A stretch of 64,000 bases of DNA from Dama dama (lineage: Eukaryota > Chordata > Mammalia > Artiodactyla > Cervidae). A program made the translations under genes and the position numbers. Numbering within the stretch: position 1 is the stretch's first letter; each line of letters begins with the position of its first letter. Where the stretch lies: NCBI RefSeq assembly GCF_033118175.1, contig NC_083698.1, positions 75,051,001 through 75,115,000 of the forward strand. The letters run 5' to 3'. The notes beneath the pieces are model-generated. The model was not told the origin of the DNA. It saw only the letters and a program-made list of their open reading frames with translations, and made no database searches. Of the stretch, positions 58,345-64,000 are shown in pieces.

Positions 58345-58740
58345 TAAATCAGAAAGAGAAAAAGAAATATTGTATATTAAAGCATATATAAGGAATCTAG
58401 AAAGATGGTACTGATGAATCTATTTTCAGGGCAGCAATGGATACGCCGACATAGAGAAGAGACTTGTGGACACAATGGAGGAAGAAGAGGGAAGGGCGAA
58501 TTGAAAGAGTAAGATTGAAATGCATACATGACCATATGTAAAATAGATAGCCAGTGGGAATCTGCACTATGACCCAGGGAGCTCACACCCTGTGCTCTGT
58601 GACAACCTAGAGGGGTGGGACAGAGTGGGAGGTGGGAAGAGGTTCAGGAGAGAGGGGATATATGTGCACCGATGATTGATTCGTGTTGATGTGTGGCAGA
58701 AACTAGCACAACATTGTAAAGCAATTTTTAAACTTTTTAA
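58345..58740 (+). mobile_element. L1 3' UTR (ruminant type)
   Basis: Sense L1: taaggaatctagaaagatggtactgatgaa, gagacttgtggacacaatgg, atagccagtgggaatctgc, gtgctctgtgacaacctagaggggtggg, gcagaaactagcacaacattgtaaagcaa. It is close to consensus, so among the younger L1 pieces here. Confidence 0.9.
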
Positions 58741-58904
58741 AAAAGAAAAAAGTCATTTCTTTGACTAGTGTAAAAATGTTTAATAATAATAGCTTTGAAA
58801 ATTGGTTCCTTCTGGAAAATTAGGGAGTTAAAAAATATTTTCCAAATTTCAGTGTTCAGGATGGTTCATGTCTCTGGAAGGCAGAATGTCACAGGGCTGA
58901 AGAA

Positions 58905-59070
58905 CTGAGGTTCAGAAGTCTGGCAGCCTGGATGGATGGTTGCTCTGTCACTGACAGGAAGACAAGTTCCTTAACAATTCTACACCTTAGTGGAGAGAAA
59001 TAATAATACTTACCTCAGAGTGTCATCTGGGGAATTAAATAAATTAAGATATGTAACACATAGCTAACTT
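58905..59070 (+). mobile_element. MIR SINE
   Basis: Sense MIR order: agtctggcagcctggatgg, gctctgtcactgacagg, aagttccttaacaattctacaccttagt, aataataatacttacctcagagtg, attaaataaattaagatatgtaacac. Confidence 0.75.
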
Positions 59071-59739
59071 AAAGGGAGGGAATAGGTTGATAACTGGTAA
59101 ATTAGAAAAAAAAAAGATGAATAATGTTCAATTTAAGCATACGTTTTCAGCCAAATCATAAGACACATTATTATTCAATTTCTATATTTTCCGTCAACGA
59201 AGAGAGCCCATGATTTTTTCAGATTTCTTTTGCATTCAATGTTCAACATACAAAGGAAAGCAGTAACAACTCAGCATTTCTGATTTCTCTCTTCTAAATG
59301 CAAAGTTTGTTCCTGGTCTTTTGATCTCTACTCCCAGATATATCCTTGTCCAATGTCATCTGCACTTTCTGGCAACACATCATGAGCATGTTACTCTTTA
59401 GGCTATGATACCACCCTGCTCGGAAAAGTTGGATCAAAGAAATGTGTGCCCAGTGAGGGTCTACATCTGCCTGGTCCAAGTCTGCCACCTTCCTGGGATC
59501 AACAGGGAGCAATCAAGTCACCCTCTAGAGAGATGAGATTTTAGGTCCCCTGGATAGTTCTATCATGCAGCCAAGGAGAAGAGTTTTCTCTTAACATCCA
59601 TTCCTAAATTTCCTTCCAGGTATACCATGCTATAAATTAAAGTTACTCGCTTACTCTTCGTTTCCTCTTTAGCCAGAGCCTTTGACTTTGAGCATTGCAG
59701 GAAAAGGCATGTGACAGACAATTATTTATTCCAAAGTTT
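59071..59739. other. Unassigned sequence, no gene recognised
   Basis: A 72-codon minus frame (59294-59512) has no known motif. No repeat is recognised. Confidence 0.4.
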
Positions 59740-59840
59740 TTGGTTTGTTTGTTTTTAATTCTTACAATGTTGTATTGGTTTCAGCCATACAACAATGAGA
59801 ATCAGCCATCCTTATACATATATCCCCTCCCTCTTGAGCC
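59740..59840 (-). mobile_element. L1 3' end fragment, antisense
   Basis: About 100 bp: acaatgttgtattggtttcagccatacaacaatg and tacatatatcccctccctcttgagcc, the reverse of the ruminant L1 3' UTR. Confidence 0.8.
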
Positions 59841-61394
59841 AAGTTTTGACACAGTCACCTCTGGGTAAGGACCTTGGTATATCTTCCTTTAAAGAAAGAT
59901 CATTTTCCAGGAGAAGAGATGACACTTCTTGGAAATCTAAGGCCTAAAATGATGTATGTCTGTGGAAGCACAGCAGGGGAGACAGATTCAGAGGATCTAC
60001 ATTTTAAAGAAAAGATGAAAAGGTCAGAGAGGTCTTTGGGTTTTGCACATTGGGAAGGAATCATCCACCCACCTTACTAGATAAAAGACTTCCAAGCCTT
60101 CAAGAAAAGTGACTGGGAAGGGATGTTTCTGCCTATTTGGAGTTTTCAGAGCTAAAAATAGAACTCTTTTTTTTTTTTTAATGTTGTACGTAAGAGACAA
60201 GTACTGTACAATGACAGTCATACCCTGGTCAATGGTCATATCCCATTACTAGGCTAATGGACTGACCATCTTGGCTCTGATTTTATAAACAGTCACGGCT
60301 CTGAGCTTGTGTGTGCCTTAATTACCCTTACATAAAAGTATTTAATTCAGAAAATTAATACAGATGGTTAAATAATACAGTTACCCCTTACCTCTAAAGA
60401 ATGTGGCCGTTTGTACCTCATATTCTATGGGAACAGAGAGTCTGACAATCAGAGCTAGCTTTGTTATTCACTGGGCATTTGCTTATTTCATATTATGTAA
60501 CTGATTTCCTCAGTGCCTGGCCCATTGACCATCATCAATGAGTGTCAGTTAATAGTATGAATAAATAAATGAAGTATGATTATTAGCTCTGCCTACCTAT
60601 AAGAATTTTAGTTAGCACCATTTGAGAAAAGATGGGTTACAATGCTTACAAACTGAATAATGTCATATACAAAACTTAGTTATCATTCAAATTATTAACA
60701 GTAACTGTTAATAAAACTAATAAAGTATATAAGCAAAAAATTAAAAGATCTTTATGTGCAACCAAAAGAATGCTTCAAAATCCAAGAAATTGATTTCCTG
60801 TATTATATTCATAGAAGAAGAAGAATGTTTTAAAATTATTACTTTCCCCAAATCTAAGCACACTGAGACTGTTTTAAAACACAAAATAGCAGTTTTTGAT
60901 TCTGATCACAAGCTGCCAGTTAGAAGACTGGACATGGAAATGATGGGACAAATGAGAAGCTGACAATAAGAATAGGGACTGGGAAAAAAACCATTAAAAT
61001 TTCTGGATTCAAGGAGCAGATTATGATTATGTAATTTAGGTCCAAGTATCCCACTCTTAGACAACCCTATGAATATCATTTTATTGCAGCATTTTGCAAC
61101 AACTGATTTTATTAACAATGATGAAGGCAAGTTAATTAGCTTGAATATACTCTAGTTAAAAGGCAAAGAAATGATTAGGCCTCATCTTTGGAATAATTTC
61201 CATTAAAAATGCTTCTTAAAATTTGGGGTGCTTTAGAGAGCAGTTTTTAACATGTGGGAGAGGAGTGATTACATAATTCAATATCTTATTCCCCTGAAGC
61301 CAGGTTTTGTCTGCTATAGAGGCTGGTATTAAGTCAGTCTACTAAGCCCAAACAAGGCCTTGGCCTTTCCTCCTACATGGAGAATGTTCCAGCT
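59841..61394. other. Unassigned sequence, no gene recognised
   Basis: It contains a T run at about 60167-60179 and a possible L2/MIR end near 60500-60570 (cagtgcctggcccattgacc). The frames at 59874-60080 and 60754-60963 have no motif. Confidence 0.4.
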
Positions 61395-61454
61395 TGTAAT
61401 TTCTTTAAAAAAATTTTTTTTTTAAATTTTACTCAAGTGTTATTGATTTGGGAG

Positions 61455-61665
61455 AGCTTCCCTAGTGGCTCAGATGGTGAAGAATTTGCCTGTAATGTGG
61501 GAGACCTGGGTTTTAATCCTTGGGTTGTAAAGATACCCTGGAGAAGAGAATGGTTACTCACTCAATATTCTTGCCTGGAGAATTCCACTGACAGAGGAGC
61601 CTGGTGGGCTACAGTCCATGGGTTACAAAGAGTTAGACATGACTGCGTGACTGACTGATTGACGT
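61455..61665 (+). mobile_element. Bov-tA SINE, inside L1
   Basis: Head (gcttccctagtggctcagatggtgaagaa) and body (ggttactcactcaatattcttgcc ... gttagacatgactgcgtgact). Flanks gttattgattt and gttgctgagtt may be an aged target duplication. Confidence 0.92.
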
Positions 61666-62160
61666 TGCTGAGTTACATTGTTGTGTTAATTTCTACTGTA
61701 CAGCAAAGTGATTCAGTGATACCTATACACATTCTTTATAATATTCTTTTCAATTATGGTTTATCACAGGATATTGAATATAGTTTCCTGTGCCTTGTTG
61801 TTTACCCATTCTCTACATATTAGTTTTCATCTGCTAACTCAAGTTTATCCCTCCACCTTGGCAAACATAAGTCTGCTCTCTCTGTTTGTGAGTCTGCTTC
61901 TGTTTCATAGATAAGTTCGCTCGAGTTGTGTTTTAGATTCCAGATATAATTGATACATGTTATTTGCCTTTGTCTTACTTTCCTTAGTATAATTTCTAAA
62001 TCCATCTGTGTTGTTGCATTACTTCATTTTATGACTGTTTAATATTCCATTATATATATGTATACCACATCCTCTTTATCCATTCATCTGTCTATGGACA
62101 CTTACATTGGTTTTATGCCTTGACTATTGTAAACAGTGCTGCAGTGAACATTGGGTCCAT

Positions 62161-62367
62161 CTGTCCATATGTGCTCAGTCATGTCGGACTCTTTGCAACC
62201 CCATGGACTGTCGTCTGCTAGGCTCCTCTGTCTATAGGATTTTTCAGACAAGAATACTGGAGTGGGTTGCCATTTCCTCCTACAGGGGGTCTTCCCAATC
62301 CAGGAATCAAACCTGTGTCTCCTGCTTTGCAGGCAGATTTTTAACTTGCTGAGCCACCTAAGAAGGC
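62161..62367 (-). mobile_element. Bov-tA SINE, antisense, with 16-bp target duplication, inside L1
   Basis: Body then head in reverse. Flanks tgaacattgggtccat (62145-62160) and tgaacattgggtacat (62368-62383) differ at one base. Confidence 0.94.
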
Positions 62368-62415
62368 TGAACATTGGGTACATGTATTTTTTTGAATTAT
62401 AGTTTCAATGGATAT

Positions 62416-63301
62416 TGTTGTTGATATTTTTCAGTCACTCAGTCATGTCCGAATCTTTGCAACCCCATGGACTGCAGCAAGCCAGGCTTCCTTGTCCTTC
62501 ACCAACTCCTGGAGTTTGCTCAAACTCATGTACATTGAATCGGTGATGCCATCCAACTATCTCATCCTCTGTCAACCCCTTCTCCTCCTGCCTTCAATCG
62601 TTCCCAGTGTCAGGGTCTTTTCTAATGAGTCAGCTCTTTGCATCAATCAGGTGGCTGAAGTATTAGAGCTTCAGCTTCAACATCAGTCTTTCCAATGAAT
62701 ATTCAGGACTGATTTCCTTTAGGATTGACGGATTTGATCTCCTTGCAGTCCGTGGGACTCTCAAGAGTCTTCTCCAACACCACAGTTCAAAAGCATCAAT
62801 TCTTTGGTGCTCAGCTTTCTTTATGGTCCATACGTGACTACTGGAAAAACCATAGCTTTGACTAGATGGACCTTTGTCGGCAAAGTGATGTCTCTGCTTT
62901 TAAATATGATGTCTAGGCTGGTCATAGCTTTTCTTCCAAGGAGCAAGCATCTTTTAATTTCATGGCTGCAGTCACCATCTGCAGTGATTTTGGAGCCCAA
63001 GAAAATAAAGTCTGTCTCTGTTTCCATTGTTTCCCCATCTCTTTGCCATGAAGTGATGGGACCAGCTGCCATGATCTTAATTTTTGAATGTTGAGTTTTA
63101 AGCCAGTTTTTGTACCTCCTCTTTCCATCTCTTTGCCATGAAGTGATGGGACCAGCTGCCATGATCTTAATTTTTGAATGTTGAGTTTTAAGCCAGTTTT
63201 TGTACCTCCTCTTTCACCTTCAACAGGAGGCTCTTTAGTTCCTCTTTCCTTTCTGCCTTAGAGGTGGTGTCATCTGTATATCTGAGATTATTGATATTTC
63301 T
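62416..63301 (-). mobile_element. BovB LINE, antisense, 5'-truncated, inside L1
   Basis: It runs from a diverged tail (ttttcagtcactcagtcatgtcc) through the 3' UTR to just past the RT active site, which here encodes RYTDD instead of RYADD (63269-63283). Flanks caatggatat (62406-62415) and cactggatat (63302-63311) differ at one base. It contains an exact 90-bp tandem duplication. Confidence 0.92.
63035..63214. repeat. Exact 90-bp tandem duplication inside BovB
   Basis: 63035-63124 and 63125-63214 are identical over 90 bases. The unit spans the ORF2 stretch encoding the GPITSWQRDG region and its neighbour. Because 90 is divisible by three the minus frame stays open, and the 113-codon frame (62821-63162) reads part of the unit twice. 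Confidence 0.97.
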
Positions 63302-63345
63302 CACTGGATATATGCCCAGGAAAGGGACTGCAGGATCATTCTTGA

Positions 63346-63796
63346 AGTGTAGTCCATAAAGTTCCTGCTAACAGATCTGCAAGTCCATTTGTAAAGTTCT
63401 TATGGGTAGATAACTCATAATTTCATACATCCTTACCAATTTATTTATAGCTTACTAATGGAGATATTAAAGATAATTAAAATTTTGTGTTCGTAGACTA
63501 AATTTAGCAAGTTCCCTGGGTTTCTTGAAGATTCTAAATCAGTATTATTCTAAATACATGATCATCATACAAGCCACTGTGGCTATGCAAAGGTCCTACT
63601 GTGCATGTACATATAGGTTACAAAAATGCCCAATTTGGGGAGAAATTTCCACTTTGTTGTTAGATTTGCTATCTTGAGTCAGTTGTAATTTTTAATTGGT
63701 GCTCTTTTTTGCTTTTTTAAGTATAAATAACTCTTTATTTAACCTCTGCTCTTAGTTCATTGTGTTGTGGGTTGTTTGGTTAAAGACACTGGTAAG
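63346..63796. other. Unassigned sequence, no gene recognised
   Basis: A+T-rich; possibly degraded L1 continuing from the left. No gene. Confidence 0.4.
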
Positions 63797-64000
63797 ATAT
63801 AATAATTTAAATGGAATATTATTCAGCCATTAAAAAGAACAAAATAATGTCATTTGCAACATGGATGGGCTAGGAATTGTCAACTGAGTGAAGAAAGACA
63901 TGGAAAGACAAATATCACATGATATCGCTTATATGTGAAATCTAAAGAAAAGGTACAAATAAACTTATTTACAAAACAGAAGTAATTACAGATGTAGAAA
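63797..64000 (+). mobile_element. L1 3' UTR (ruminant type), cut by window end
   Basis: Sense L1: tggaatattattcagccattaaaaagaac, aatgtcatttgcaacatggatggg, gacaaatatcacatgatatcgcttatatgtg, aaacagaagtaattacagatgtagaaa. It continues beyond the window. Confidence 0.88.

Larger units (their letters stand above)
61395..63345 (-). mobile_element. L1 3' region, antisense, split by two SINEs and a BovB
   Basis: Host segments are about 61395-61454, 61666-62160, 62368-62415 and 63302-63345. Words: gttaatttctactgtacagcaaagtgattcag, cctgtgccttgttgtttaccc, tggactattgtaaacagtgctgc-like text near 62120, and ggatatatgcccaggaaaggg after the BovB. The reading order is kept across all three inserts. Confidence 0.85.

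Noticed and set aside
22199..63246. CRISPR-like array suggested by many similar ~200-bp units
   Set aside because: The units are dispersed SINEs in both orientations with their own target duplications, not regularly spaced direct repeats.
9..63990. tRNA genes suggested by the many box A/B-like sequences
   Set aside because: All those I examined are tRNA-derived heads of Bov-tA or CHR SINEs, not foldable tRNA genes with intact acceptor stems.

Overview
The window is non-coding nuclear DNA from a pecoran ruminant, probably a bovid such as cattle, sheep or goat. The assignment rests on the repeats. BovB (RTE-type) LINE copies occur together with Bov-tA, Bov-A and Bov-A2 SINEs, CHR-1/CHR-2 SINEs, ruminant L1 3' ends, MLT1 LTRs, MIRs and a mariner-type MITE; this combination is specific to ruminants. 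I cannot tell the species. I found no cellular protein-coding gene, rRNA, functional tRNA, CRISPR array or bacterial-type operon. The recognisable coding sequence belongs to dead retrotransposons: BovB endonuclease and reverse transcriptase fragments and old L1 ORF pieces. The long open frames elsewhere carry no domain I know.

Layout. 1-7.3 kb: mostly single-copy-looking DNA with one L1 3' end, one MIR, one Bov-tA and a C-rich G-quadruplex candidate. 7.3-15 kb: Bov-tA, a CHR-2 with a 16-bp target duplication, a 5'-truncated BovB with a 12-bp target duplication, and an old minus-strand L1 split by two BovB insertions. 15-22.5 kb: SINEs, two MLT1 LTRs, a hAT-like MITE, L1 ORF1-like sequence and a Bov-A2. 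22.9-26.6 kb: plus-strand L1 sequence holding a minus-strand BovB that itself holds a Bov-tA. 28-32.5 kb: an unclassified repeat (second copy at 52.3 kb), L1 remnants, a polypurine tract and a (TA)n microsatellite. 32.6-33.4 kb: a 42-bp perfect palindrome (mariner-type MITE), a C16 run and a CpG-enriched non-repeat block. 33.4-39.9 kb: nine SINEs, a hAT-like MITE and an L1 cut by an MLT1 and two SINEs. 41.9-45.7 kb: the longest BovB copy, with endonuclease, RT and 5' region, but frameshifted and with damaged catalytic sites. 46.2-48.5 kb: an L1 interrupted by a 5'-inverted (twin-primed) BovB and a Bov-tA. 48.5-55 kb: mostly unassigned sequence with the second copy of the unclassified repeat. 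55-64 kb: a BovB inserted into a SINE, several L1 3' ends, a CHR-1, and an L1 cut by two SINEs and a BovB that contains an exact 90-bp tandem duplication.

The parts do not form a pathway. What the window records is a sequence of insertions: old L1, MLT1, hAT and MIR first, then BovB and CHR, then Bov-tA and Bov-A2, with target-site duplications supporting the order at many sites. All boundaries were read by eye and are uncertain by roughly 10 bases unless a target duplication fixes them. Family names come from recall of consensus sequences, not from a search.
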